DNA of 27,899 bases, from NCBI GenBank assembly GCA_964460185.1, contig CAYWTM010000036.1, forward strand, positions 1 to 27,899. The letters are read 5' to 3'. Of this stretch, positions 1-7,269 are shown in pieces. The position numbers were made by a program, and so were the translations under genes. Within the stretch, counting starts at the first letter, position 1; every line of letters starts with the position of its first letter. Source of the stretch: JAVJPJ01 sp040217295. GTDB lineage: Bacteria > Pseudomonadota > Alphaproteobacteria > Rhodobacterales > Rhodobacteraceae. The notes beneath the pieces were generated by a model. The model was not told the origin of the DNA and searched no databases. It was given only the letters and a program-made list of their open reading frames with translations.

Positions 1-129
1 TACCGCCCCCGGGTCCGATCCGCTTATTACGAGCGCGTTTATGTCCATAGTCCCGTTGCCGGGACAGCAAAGATGTATCCACGACCGGGTGCAATTACAA
101 GCGGTCGGTCTTTTGCCGGGGACGAAATG

Positions 130-162
130 CAAAACGGCCCGGTGGGATCACCGGGCCGCTTC
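130..162 (-). terminator. Rho-independent terminator after the binding-protein gene
   Basis: A perfect 10-bp inverted repeat (CGGCCCGGTG at 135-144, CACCGGGCCG at 149-158) encloses a 4-base loop. Read on the minus strand the stem is followed at once by a TTTT run (131-134). It lies about 25 bases after the stop codon of the leftward gene at 183-1226 and so ends that transcript. No permease or ATPase gene follows before the window edge. Bases 1-129 show no convincing gene. Confidence 0.85.
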
Positions 163-182
163 GATCCTCGGGAAAGGACGGT

Positions 183-1226
183 TCAGAAACCGGCCTTGAT
201 CCGCTCGAACGCTTCGGCCTGACGCTCGCGCTGTTCGTTGGAAATGGGCAACTGTGCCAGCACCGGCACGGTGACCTGACCCAGACCTGCCGCTTCCATG
301 GCTTCCGTGCCAAGAGCCTCCAGGGCCGCCTGATTGGCAGAGCCGAAGCCATTGTCGAGCAGTGGGCCCGCGGAGGCTTCGGACAGCATCGAGTTCACGT
401 AGTCATAGGCGAGGTCTTCGGATCCTTCGCCTTCGGCCATGTTGACGTAACCGCACAGCCAGACCGAGGTTCCCTCGGCGGTATTGCGTTCAAACCCGAC
501 CGGAAAACCCTCTTCTGCCAGCGCCACGGGCACTTCGTTCCAGACCCAGGCCGCCTGGATCTGACCCGATGCCATCAACTGGGAGATTTCGCCCGGATCC
601 ACCCAGTAGTTCAGCAGGTTCGGGTGAATGCCGCGCAGCCACGCGGTTGCGGCCTCGAATTCCGCATCGGACACGTCCGACCAATCCGATACACCCGTCG
701 CCAGGTAGGCCAGCGCATAGGCATCATCGACGTTGTCGGGGATCGACAGGCGGCCAGCATAGGCCGGGTTGTTGAAGATTTCGAGTGTCGCGACATCGTC
801 GGCCGGCACGGTTTCGGCGTTGTAGGCCACCGCCGTCGACCCGTAGTCGGTCGGCAGGAAATACAGTTCCGAGCGGCCTTCCAGGACGTCAGCGCCGACC
901 AGGTCGCCGTTCAGTGTCGCAAAGGCCTCGATCCGATCGGAATCCCACGGCTCGAGGATGCCCGATGCCTCCCACCGGGGCACCGACCCCGCGCAGATAT
1001 GGGTCACATCCGACTGAAAGCCTGCCAGCAGTCGCTGGAACGCTTCGTCTTCGTCGCCGAAGAACACGAATTCCGGCAAGCCGCCATGGGTTTCGATGAA
1101 GGGTTGGTGAAACGACGGGTCTTCGAAACCCGAGTAGTCAAAAACCAGGAGGTCTTGCGCCTGTGCCAGTGACGGCACGCTCAATACGACGGCCATGGCT
1201 GTGCCTAGGGCGGTGCGATAGGTCAT
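183..1226 (-). CDS. Periplasmic substrate-binding protein of an ABC transporter (PotD/spermidine-putrescine-like)
   Basis: This 347-residue protein looks like an extracytoplasmic solute-binding protein for an ABC importer. Residues 1-23 form a signal peptide: a short basic start, a hydrophobic core and an AQA cleavage site before QDLL. The mature part has the alternating pattern of PotD/Fe3+-type binding proteins, including a segment near residues 105-135 ('YFLPTDYGSTAVAYN') and the 'WVWNEVP' and 'LAYDYVNSML' segments typical of the second lobe. A purine-rich AGGGAAG lies upstream of the ATG. The gene has its own likely promoter (1271-1299) and a strong terminator directly after it, so it seems to be a single-gene unit without neighbouring permeases. 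It follows the GntR gene on the same strand, 88 bases away. The ligand is unknown. Polyamine is the family default, and a link to DMSP metabolism is only an inference from position. Confidence 0.82.
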   Translation of the reverse strand: MTYRTALGTAMAVVLSVPSLAQAQDLLVFDYSGFEDPSFHQPFIETHGGLPEFVFFGDEDEAFQRLLAGFQSDVTHICAGSVPRWEASGILEPWDSDRIEAFATLNGDLVGADVLEGRSELYFLPTDYGSTAVAYNAETVPADDVATLEIFNNPAYAGRLSIPDNVDDAYALAYLATGVSDWSDVSDAEFEAATAWLRGIHPNLLNYWVDPGEISQLMASGQIQAAWVWNEVPVALAEEGFPVGFERNTAEGTSVWLCGYVNMAEGEGSEDLAYDYVNSMLSEASAGPLLDNGFGSANQAALEALGTEAMEAAGLGQVTVPVLAQLPISNEQRERQAEAFERIKAGF

Positions 1227-1270
1227 GTGTGTGTCTTCCCTGTTGGAGTCTGCGTTTTGTTCTGCGCGCG

Positions 1271-1299
1271 TATCTAAGGCTCGCGGCCCAAAATCTCAA
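1271..1299 (-). promoter_or_regulatory. Putative sigma-70 promoter of the binding-protein gene
   Basis: On the minus strand TTGAGA (1299-1294) is separated by exactly 17 bases from TAGATA (1276-1271). Both hexamers are close to consensus. Transcription would start near 1264 and give a leader of about 38 bases before the ATG at 1226. This makes the binding protein independently expressible from the GntR gene upstream. Confidence 0.5.
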
Positions 1300-1314
1300 G
1301 GGGATGACGTGCCG

Positions 1315-2058
1315 TCAGGGGGCCGATGCGCGTGCTTTTTCACGCGCGGCCAGAACGGATTGCGCCAAGTCGCGGGTGTAGCCCTCAAGTTCGTGCAAAG
1401 CGCCTGAAATATCAGCAGGATTGCCCGCCTCGCAGGCATTGGCGATGCGCGTGTGAAAGGCCACGATCGCCTCGCGGGAACGGGCGGAAAAGGTGATCAT
1501 GTTCATCAGCGGCTGCATGGCTTCGACCGCGCCGGCCAGTTGATAGGACATCACCGGATTGCCCGCCGCATCCACCAATGCACGATGAAACGCCACATCC
1601 GAGGCGCAAAAGGCTTCATCGGTCAGGCCGGGCTGGCCCTGGCGAAAGATCTCGGCCCGCATTGTGGCCAGATGATCGGCGCTCCGGCGCATGGCCGCCA
1701 GGGGCGCGCAAGCCCGTTCCAGTGCGAATCTCGCCTCGCAGGCCACGTCGAAGCTGATGTCGTTCATCGACAACAACAGGGTCGAGGTCGTGATCTGCTG
1801 GTTGTAGGCGTCCTGGTAGCTCAACCGGTTGACGAAGGCGCCGCCGAACGCGCCGCGCTGGGTGCGGATCAACGATTGCGCGGCAAGCCGTTTCAGGGCC
1901 TCTCGCACAGTCGGGCGGGACACGGCGAATTGTTCGGACAACTCTGCCTCCGACGGCAGGCGCGCATCGACGATCAGGTCACCCGACACGATCGCGTCGC
2001 GAATCGCCTTGGCGATCTGTGCCGAAAGGTCGGTGGGGCTGGTCGGATCGATTTTCAT
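1315..2058 (-). CDS. GntR-family (FadR/FCD subgroup) transcriptional regulator, probable regulator of the dmdA operon
   Basis: The 247-residue protein has an N-terminal winged helix-turn-helix (about residues 10-75, with 'LPSEAELSEQFAVSRPTVREALKRL') and a C-terminal FCD ligand domain. In the FCD domain D154, H158, H202 and H222 occupy the positions that usually bind a metal ion, and 'FHRALVDAAGN' is a classic FCD motif. It is divergent from the operon that contains dmdA and acuI. From memory, a GntR gene also sits next to dmdA in Ruegeria pomeroyi, which supports a role in sensing a DMSP-derived acid or CoA ester; the effector is not shown by the sequence. The start codon has no Shine-Dalgarno sequence. 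A TTGCAC-N17-TTAAAT promoter would put the RNA start only about 3-4 bases before the ATG, so the mRNA may be almost leaderless and its promoter lies under the operator at 2060-2083. Confidence 0.9.
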   Translation of the reverse strand: MKIDPTSPTDLSAQIAKAIRDAIVSGDLIVDARLPSEAELSEQFAVSRPTVREALKRLAAQSLIRTQRGAFGGAFVNRLSYQDAYNQQITTSTLLLSMNDISFDVACEARFALERACAPLAAMRRSADHLATMRAEIFRQGQPGLTDEAFCASDVAFHRALVDAAGNPVMSYQLAGAVEAMQPLMNMITFSARSREAIVAFHTRIANACEAGNPADISGALHELEGYTRDLAQSVLAAREKARASAP

Positions 2059-2059
2059 T

Positions 2060-2083
2060 TGTCAGACATTTAAAGGTCTGACA
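2060..2083. promoter_or_regulatory. Inverted-repeat operator, probably bound by the adjacent GntR regulator
   Basis: Arms TGTCAGAC (2060-2067) and GTCTGACA (2076-2083) are perfect inverted repeats separated by ATTTAAAG, which is itself nearly symmetric. The site lies between the two divergent genes, one base from the GntR start codon. It covers the likely -10 of the GntR gene and the -35 (TTGTCA at 2059-2064) of the rightward operon. This geometry fits autorepression plus repression of the dmdA operon. Binding by this particular regulator is inferred from position and symmetry. Confidence 0.7.
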
Positions 2084-2125
2084 TATGAAAGTGCAAGCGT
2101 TGAGTCGTTCAAAGGGGGGCGTCGG

Positions 2126-2887
2126 GTGATTGCTGTTCGGATCAGAGCGATGGGCGCACCGCATTGGCTGGCCCTGTTTGGCGGCATTCTGGTAGCCTGG
2201 GCCGTCCTCTACGCGATGTCTATTCCCGCCGATTTGCGCGCGGCGAGCCGGCTGTATGGCGCCGAGTTCTGGGTGCAGCTATGCACCGTGACGCCGGATG
2301 CGGCCGGGTTTGTGCGGGTCGTGGCGATGTGGGGCCTGATGTCGGCCGCGATGATGGCGCCGACGGCCTTGCCGGCATTCGCAACCTATGACGATCTGCG
2401 CCATGGCGGGGCCGACGCCCGCCTGTGGCCGCTGGTGGCCGGCTATCTGGCGGTTTGGTTCGGGTTTTCGGTGATCGCGGGCGCGGTGCAGATGGGGCTG
2501 TTCGGCGCCGGCCTGATCTCTGCCCTGGGCGACAGCACGTCGACCGTCTTGTCCGCGGGGCTGCTGGCGTTGGCTGGCCTCTACCAGTTCTCGCCGGCAA
2601 AGGAAGCTTGCCTCAGCAAGTGCCGCGCACCGTTCACGTTCTTCATGCAGTATTTCGAAGAAGGCCCGTGGCGCAACGGACTGCGCCTGGGCGCGGTCTG
2701 CCTTGGCTGCTGTTGGGCGCTGATGCTGCTGGCCTTTGTGGGAGGCGTGATGAACATCGCCTTCATGGGGCTCGCGACGATCATCATGGTGCTGGAAAAA
2801 CTGCCCCAGATCGGCCGGTGGCTGACCCGGCCCCTCGGCGCCGCATTGATCATGGCGGCCACCTGGCTGGCCGCTACCGGAATTTGA
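2126..2887 (+). CDS. DUF2182 family integral membrane protein (predicted metal-binding)
   Basis: This 253-residue membrane protein has the marks of DUF2182: 'MWGLMSAAMMAPTALP' in an early membrane helix, and 'GLYQFSPAKEACLSKCRAPFTFF' in the middle, where paired cysteines recur in the family. I count six or seven hydrophobic segments. The GTG at 2126 is preferred because AAAGGGGGG (2111-2119) lies 6 bases ahead. The ATG at 2150 is in frame, has no clear ribosome binding site, and would give 245 residues. It is the first gene of the rightward operon and is followed after 18 bases by the DUF1326 gene; the two families are, to my knowledge, frequent partners. The biochemical function is not known. 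Methionine- and cysteine-rich membrane segments are compatible with handling a soft metal such as copper, but that is inference. Confidence 0.83.
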   Translation: MIAVRIRAMGAPHWLALFGGILVAWAVLYAMSIPADLRAASRLYGAEFWVQLCTVTPDAAGFVRVVAMWGLMSAAMMAPTALPAFATYDDLRHGGADARLWPLVAGYLAVWFGFSVIAGAVQMGLFGAGLISALGDSTSTVLSAGLLALAGLYQFSPAKEACLSKCRAPFTFFMQYFEEGPWRNGLRLGAVCLGCCWALMLLAFVGGVMNIAFMGLATIIMVLEKLPQIGRWLTRPLGAALIMAATWLAATGI

Positions 2888-2905
2888 GACACAGGGAGGA
2901 ACGAT

Positions 2906-3574
2906 ATGACTACCAAGATCGACAACCGGCATCCCGACAACCCCAGATCGGGTCAGGGCAGTGTTGAATGGGCCATCAAGGGCGAATTGATCCTGAACTG
3001 CAACTGCACCGTCTTTTGCCCCTGCGTGGTGTCCCTGGGCAAGCACCCGCCGACCGAAGGCCACTGCCAGACCTGGGGTGGTGTGAGGATCGACACCGGC
3101 CATTACGGCGGCGTGGATCTGTCGGGGCTCAACATCGGCCTGCTGATCGAGATCCCGGGCATGATGGGGCGTGGCAACTGGAAGGTCGCGCTGTTCATCG
3201 ATGAGCGGGCCAGCGATGCGGCCTACAACGCGCTATGCGATATCTTCTCGGGCAAGGCCAAGGGCACGACGGGCCTGTTCAGCGTGCTGGTGGGTGAGAT
3301 CATCGGCGTCGAGCGGCAACCCGTCAGCTACGAGACCGATGGCAAGACCCGGCACATCAAGGTCGGTCGCAAGGTCGAAGGGGTGGTGTTTCCGGTGGGC
3401 GGCAAGGATGCCGATGAAGATATCGTCATCAAGAATACGCAATACTGGATGGGCCCCGATATCACGGTCGCCACGGCCTCCAAGGGAAAGGTGCGCGCCT
3501 ATGGCCGCGTCTGGGATTTCGATGGCCGCTCGGCCGAGATCTGCCAGATCGATTGGTCGGGTCCGGGCAAGTGA
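2906..3574 (+). CDS. DUF1326 family cysteine-motif protein
   Basis: The 222-residue soluble protein has the DUF1326 signature near its N terminus: 'ELILNCNCTVFCPCVVSLG', giving C32, C34, C38 and C40, with C54 in 'EGHCQTW' close behind. This clustered CxC-x3-CxC arrangement suggests a metal site or reactive thiols. There is no signal peptide, so it should be cytoplasmic. A GGGAGGA ribosome binding site precedes the ATG. It is the second gene of the dmdA operon, 18 bases after the DUF2182 gene, and its TGA shares one base with the ATG of the DinB gene (TGATG), so the two are translationally coupled. The function is unknown. Pairing with DUF2182 suggests the two proteins act together. Confidence 0.85.
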   Translation: MTTKIDNRHPDNPRSGQGSVEWAIKGELILNCNCTVFCPCVVSLGKHPPTEGHCQTWGGVRIDTGHYGGVDLSGLNIGLLIEIPGMMGRGNWKVALFIDERASDAAYNALCDIFSGKAKGTTGLFSVLVGEIIGVERQPVSYETDGKTRHIKVGRKVEGVVFPVGGKDADEDIVIKNTQYWMGPDITVATASKGKVRAYGRVWDFDGRSAEICQIDWSGPGK

Positions 3575-4095
3575 TGATCACGCCCGCCTATTGCCAGACC
3601 ATGGCGCGCTACAACGCCTGGCAGAACCAGGCGATCTATGTGGCCGCCGACGGGCTGGATGACGCCGCGCGCGAGGCGGATCGGGGCGCGTTCTTTGGCA
3701 GCATCCGCGCCACGCTGAGCCATCTGATGTGGGGTGACCTGGTGTGGCTTGCGCGGTTCGATGACGGTCCCGTCCCGCCGGCGGTTTCGTCGTCGGCCGA
3801 AACGGCGCAGGCGTTTGACTGGCCCGCCTTGATGGCGCAGCGGCCAAAGCTTGATGCGCGTATCGCGGCCTGGGCATGGATGCTGCTGCCCGAAGACCTC
3901 GACGGCGATCTGACCTGGACGGTCCGCAGCACCGGCGAGGTCAAGACCAAGACCAAGGCCCTGTGCGTGATGCAGTTCTTCAATCACCAGACCCACCACC
4001 GGGGCCAGGTCCATGCGATGCTGACGGCGGCGGGTGTGAAGACCACCGATACCGATTTGCCCTACATGCCAGACGAGGTGCCCGAATGGCGCTGA
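3574..4095 (+). CDS. DinB-fold metal-dependent protein
   Basis: The 173-residue protein has the three histidines of the DinB/YfiT four-helix bundle: H50 in 'TLSHLMWGD', and H138 and H142 in 'NHQTHHRGQ'. These normally bind one divalent metal ion. Characterised relatives include thiol-dependent transferases and isomerases, but most family members have no known reaction. The ATG at 3574 is chosen because it overlaps the stop codon of the DUF1326 gene. Earlier in-frame starts would lie within that gene. Its own end overlaps the start of dmdA by 10 bases (ATGGCGCTGA), so synthesis is probably coupled to DmdA. A role connected to DMSP or methylthiol chemistry is suggested only by this tight coupling. 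Confidence 0.87.
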   Translation: MITPAYCQTMARYNAWQNQAIYVAADGLDDAAREADRGAFFGSIRATLSHLMWGDLVWLARFDDGPVPPAVSSSAETAQAFDWPALMAQRPKLDARIAAWAWMLLPEDLDGDLTWTVRSTGEVKTKTKALCVMQFFNHQTHHRGQVHAMLTAAGVKTTDTDLPYMPDEVPEWR

Positions 4096-5189
4096 TTTCT
4101 CCTTCGCGCCGGTTGCGGCGCACGCCTTTCTCCGACGGTGTCGAGGCCGCAGGGGTCAAGGCCTACACGGTCTACAATCACATGCTGCTGCCAACCGTCT
4201 TCCGGTCGGTGGCCGAGGATTACCGGCACCTGAAGGACGCCGTGCAGATCTGGGATGTGGCGTGCGAACGGCAGGTCGAGATCCGCGGCCCCGAAGCCTC
4301 GCGGCTGGTGCAGATGCTGACGCCGCGTGATCTGCGCGGCATGCTGCCGGGGCAGTGTTACTATGTGCCGATGGTCGATGAGACGGGGGGGATGCTCAAC
4401 GACCCGGTGGCCGTGAAACTGGCCGAGGATCGGTGGTGGATTTCCATTGCCGACAGCGATTTGCTGTTGTGGGTCAAGGCGATCGCGCATGGTTACCGGC
4501 TCGATGTGCTGATCGACGAACCCGATGTTTCGCCACTGGGGATCCAGGGCCCCAAGGCGGACGACCTGATGGCGCGGGTGTTCGGCGACGGGGTGCGCGA
4601 CATTCGCTTTTTCCGCTTTGGGATCTTTGATTTCCTGGGCCGTGACATCGTGATCGCGCGGTCGGGCTATTCGAAGCAGGGCGGGTTCGAGATTTACGTG
4701 GAAGGCTCCGAAATCGGGATGCCGTTGTGGAATGCGCTGATGGAGGCGGGCCGCGATCTGGATGTGCATGCGGGCTGCCCCAACCTGATCGAGCGGATCG
4801 AAGGCGGCTTGTTGAGCTACGGCAATGACATGACGCGCGATAATACGCCTCATGAATGCGGGCTTGGCCGGTTTTGCAACACCGCCACCGCGATCGGTTG
4901 CGTCGGGCGGGATGCCTTGTTGCGGGTGGCCAAGGAAGGGCCCGTCAAACAGATCCGTCCGATGGCCATCAATGCCGATAGCTTGCCGCCGTGTGATCGG
5001 GCCTGGCCGGTGATGGCGGGCGACAAACGCGTGGGGCAGGTCACCTCGGCGGCGATATCGCCCGATTTCGGGGAAGGCGTGGCCATCGCCATGCTGCGCA
5101 TGACCCATTGGGATGCGGGAACCGACCTTGCGGTTGAAACGCCGGACGGGCTGTTGCAGGCCACTGTCCGTGAGAATTTTTGGATTTGA
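4086..5189 (+). CDS. dmdA: Dimethylsulfoniopropionate demethylase DmdA (GcvT fold)
   Basis: DmdA moves a methyl group from DMSP to tetrahydrofolate, giving methylmercaptopropionate and 5-methyl-THF in the cytoplasm. The 367-residue product has the usual DmdA length and a GcvT/aminomethyltransferase fold. Recognisable segments are the N-terminal 'RRTPFSDGVEAAGVKAYTVYNHM', 'QIWDVACERQVEI', 'QCYYVPMVDETGGMLNDPV', 'GYSKQGGFEIYVEG' (about 194-207, the folate-contact region of the family) and 'LLSYGNDMTRDNTPHECGLGRFC'. Glycine-cleavage T proteins are more divergent in these regions, and there are no gcvH or gcvP neighbours. The ATG at 4086 overlaps the end of the DinB gene, and acuI follows directly. 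The dmdA-acuI order next to a GntR gene matches what I recall of Ruegeria pomeroyi. A paralogous GcvT-like methyltransferase is the main alternative, but the acuI neighbour argues against it. Confidence 0.9.
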   Translation: MALISPSRRLRRTPFSDGVEAAGVKAYTVYNHMLLPTVFRSVAEDYRHLKDAVQIWDVACERQVEIRGPEASRLVQMLTPRDLRGMLPGQCYYVPMVDETGGMLNDPVAVKLAEDRWWISIADSDLLLWVKAIAHGYRLDVLIDEPDVSPLGIQGPKADDLMARVFGDGVRDIRFFRFGIFDFLGRDIVIARSGYSKQGGFEIYVEGSEIGMPLWNALMEAGRDLDVHAGCPNLIERIEGGLLSYGNDMTRDNTPHECGLGRFCNTATAIGCVGRDALLRVAKEGPVKQIRPMAINADSLPPCDRAWPVMAGDKRVGQVTSAAISPDFGEGVAIAMLRMTHWDAGTDLAVETPDGLLQATVRENFWI

Positions 5190-5247
5190 ATTGAACGGCT
5201 CGGTGCGCGACCTTCGTGCACTGGCCCCATCATCGGGAGGATGAAGA

Positions 5248-6240
5248 ATGACATTTCGTGCAGTGCTGGTTGAAAAGGATGACGAGGGAAAGACCTCGGC
5301 ATCGGTTCAGACCCTGGCGGATGATCGCCTTCCCGAAGGCGAAGTGACGGTGGCGGTCGACTATTCGACGGTCAACTACAAGGACGGGCTGTGCATCGGG
5401 CCGGGGGGCGGGTTGGTGCGCAATTACCCCCATGTGCCGGGAATCGATTTCGCGGGCACAGTCGAGGCTTCGGATGATGCCCGCTACAAGCCCGGCGACA
5501 AGGTCGTGCTGACCGGCTGGCGCGTGGGCGAGGCGCATTGGGGCGGGTATTCCGAAAAGGCGCGGGTCAAGGCCGATTGGCTGGTGCCCTTGCCCGAGGG
5601 GCTGAGCACGCGGCAGGCGATGGCCGTGGGCACGGCCGGGTTCACCGCGATGCTGGCGATCATGGCGCTGGAAAATCACGGCCTGAAACCCGGACAGGGC
5701 GAAGTTCTCGTGACAGGGGCCGCCGGCGGCGTGGGCTCGGTCGCCACGGCGATCCTGGCGCATCTGGGCCACGAGGTCGCCGCGGTCACCGGCCGCCCCG
5801 AGCAAGAAGGATATCTGCGCGATCTGGGGGCCACCCGGATCGTCGCGCGCGAGGAGTTGAATGAAACCACCAAGCGCCCGCTAGAGGCAGAAACCTGGGC
5901 CGGGTGCGTCGATGCGGTCGGCGGGGCGATGCTGGCGCGTGTGCTGGGGCAGATGAAATACGGGGCCTCTGTCGCGGCGGTGGGGCTTGCGGGGGGCGCG
6001 CAATTGCCGGCGACGGTGATCCCGTTCTTGTTGCGGGGCGTGAACCTTCTGGGGATCGATTCCGTCATGCAACCCTATGAAAACCGTGTGAAAGCCTGGA
6101 ATTTCATCGCCAAGGACCTGCCCATGGACAAGCTGGAGGCGATGGTGGTGCCGGCCACGCTCGAGGACCTACCGGAGCTTGGCCGGTCGATCCTGAAAGG
6201 CGGCGTGCGTGGTCGCGTGGTGGTGGATGTGCGCGGCTGA
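5248..6240 (+). CDS. acuI: Acryloyl-CoA reductase (NADPH) AcuI
   Basis: This 330-residue medium-chain dehydrogenase/reductase lacks the zinc ligands of alcohol dehydrogenases and belongs to the quinone oxidoreductase-like group. It has an N-terminal GroES-like domain ('STVNYKDGLCI', 'PHVPGIDFAGTV') and a Rossmann domain with the NADPH loop 'GAAGGVGSVA' near residues 157-166. AcuI reduces toxic acryloyl-CoA to propionyl-CoA, which deals with the C3 product of DMSP breakdown. GGGAGGA lies just ahead of the ATG, and the gene follows dmdA by 58 bases on the same strand. YhdH-type proteins of unknown substrate are close relatives; the dmdA neighbour decides the call. No clear intrinsic terminator follows, and the 131 bases to the next start show nothing else I can support. 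Confidence 0.92.
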   Translation: MTFRAVLVEKDDEGKTSASVQTLADDRLPEGEVTVAVDYSTVNYKDGLCIGPGGGLVRNYPHVPGIDFAGTVEASDDARYKPGDKVVLTGWRVGEAHWGGYSEKARVKADWLVPLPEGLSTRQAMAVGTAGFTAMLAIMALENHGLKPGQGEVLVTGAAGGVGSVATAILAHLGHEVAAVTGRPEQEGYLRDLGATRIVAREELNETTKRPLEAETWAGCVDAVGGAMLARVLGQMKYGASVAAVGLAGGAQLPATVIPFLLRGVNLLGIDSVMQPYENRVKAWNFIAKDLPMDKLEAMVVPATLEDLPELGRSILKGGVRGRVVVDVRG

Positions 6241-6371
6241 TCGGACCCGTCCCACGGCCCGGCGTTTCCCGCCCGGCAATGCGTGCAGGCATCATTGAAG
6301 GGTGACGCCGGACCTTTCCGCGACTATCTGGGGCTGACGACACAGTGATCCAACCCACAGGAGACCGGGAA

Positions 6372-7088
6372 ATGGCGGGCGGGCCGAACGAAAAGGGCAC
6401 CAGCGGACGCGGACAGCGCGATCTGAAGGTCAAGGTCAAGACCGCCCGCGGGCGCAAGCTCAGCTCGACCCGATGGCTGGAGCGGCAGCTCAACGACCCC
6501 TATGTGGCGCGGTCCAAACGCGACGGCTATCGCGGGCGGGCGGCCTACAAGATCCTCGAGCTGGACGACAAGTACCGCTTTCTTGTGCCGGGAGCGCGGG
6601 TGGTCGATCTGGGCTGCGCGCCCGGTGGCTGGTGCCAGGTGGCCGTGCGGCGGGTCAATGCGCTTGGCGACAAGTCGGGCAAGGCCATTGGGCGCGTCAT
6701 CGGGCTGGACCTGCAGGAGGTCGATCCGATCCCCGGCGCGGAGATCCATGTGCTCGATTTCATGGAAGATGACGCGGACCAGAAGGTGAAGGATTGGCTG
6801 GACGGGCCGGCCGACGTGGTCATGTCCGACATGGCGGCCTCGGCGTCGGGCCACAAGCAGACCGACCACCTGCGCATCATCGCGTTGTGCGAGGCGGCGG
6901 CCTACCTGGCCTTCGACGTGCTGGAGCCCGGAGGGACCTTCGTGGCCAAGGTTCTGGCGGGCGGGGCCGAGGGCAGTCTGCAGGCGGTGCTGAAGCAGCG
7001 GTTCGACAAGGTGGCCAATGTGAAGCCGCCCGCCAGCCGGTCGGACAGTTCGGAAAAATTCGTGGTGGCCACCGGGTTTCGCGGCTGA
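6372..7088 (+). CDS. rlmE: 23S rRNA (uridine-2552 2'-O)-methyltransferase RlmE (FtsJ/RrmJ)
   Basis: The 238-residue enzyme methylates the ribose of U2552 in the A loop of 23S rRNA, late in 50S assembly, using S-adenosylmethionine. The SAM-binding motif 'DLGCAPGGW' is at 79-87. The full catalytic tetrad K-D-K-E is visible as K60, D153 ('MSDMA'), K193 ('FVAKVL') and E228 ('SSEKF'). The ATG at 6372 is preferred over an in-frame GTG at 6345 because AGGAG (6359-6363) lies 8 bases ahead of it. The basic N-terminal 30 residues are a common extension in alphaproteobacteria. Confidence 0.93.
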   Translation: MAGGPNEKGTSGRGQRDLKVKVKTARGRKLSSTRWLERQLNDPYVARSKRDGYRGRAAYKILELDDKYRFLVPGARVVDLGCAPGGWCQVAVRRVNALGDKSGKAIGRVIGLDLQEVDPIPGAEIHVLDFMEDDADQKVKDWLDGPADVVMSDMAASASGHKQTDHLRIIALCEAAAYLAFDVLEPGGTFVAKVLAGGAEGSLQAVLKQRFDKVANVKPPASRSDSSEKFVVATGFRG

Positions 7089-7115
7089 TCACCCGGCGCG
7101 TGCGGGGCTACCGAC

Positions 7116-7152
7116 GGGAGCCTCCGGCGGGGATATTTGAGAAACGGAGAAG
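7116..7152 (+). repeat. Candidate dispersed Rhodobacterales intergenic motif
   Basis: The rlmE-guaB gap holds a G+C-rich start (GGGAGCCTCCGGCGGGG) followed by GATATTT and a purine-rich tail ending in GGAGAAG. I recognise, from memory only, a very similar element scattered between genes in many Rhodobacter and Roseobacter genomes, usually just after a stop codon. There is only one copy in this window. Its role, possibly transcription termination or RNA processing, is not known to me. Confidence 0.4.
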
Positions 7153-7269
7153 ACCTGGGTGCCGCGCCGGCGATCTGCGCGGTGCGCGCGCAACATTTGG
7201 GGCTTCCCTTCCGGCGCGACCCATGGGATAGGGCCACGGCAACGCAATCCCCCCTCGAAGGAGTGTCCC

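Noticed and set aside
1..134. Tail of another gene or an RNA gene at the left edge
   Set aside because: No open frame with a credible product reaches the edge, no tRNA cloverleaf can be drawn, and the only clear element is the terminator that begins at about 130.
624..1172. Long open frame on the plus strand opposite the binding-protein gene
   Set aside because: It mirrors the real leftward gene, lacks a ribosome binding site and gives an Arg/Gly/Val-rich sequence with no family pattern. The signal peptide and fold pattern on the minus strand are decisive.
6241..6371. Possible riboswitch or terminator between acuI and rlmE
   Set aside because: There is only a direct repeat of GCCCGGC and weak CAATG/CATTG pairing. 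No T-run, no conserved riboswitch core and no stable hairpin were found.
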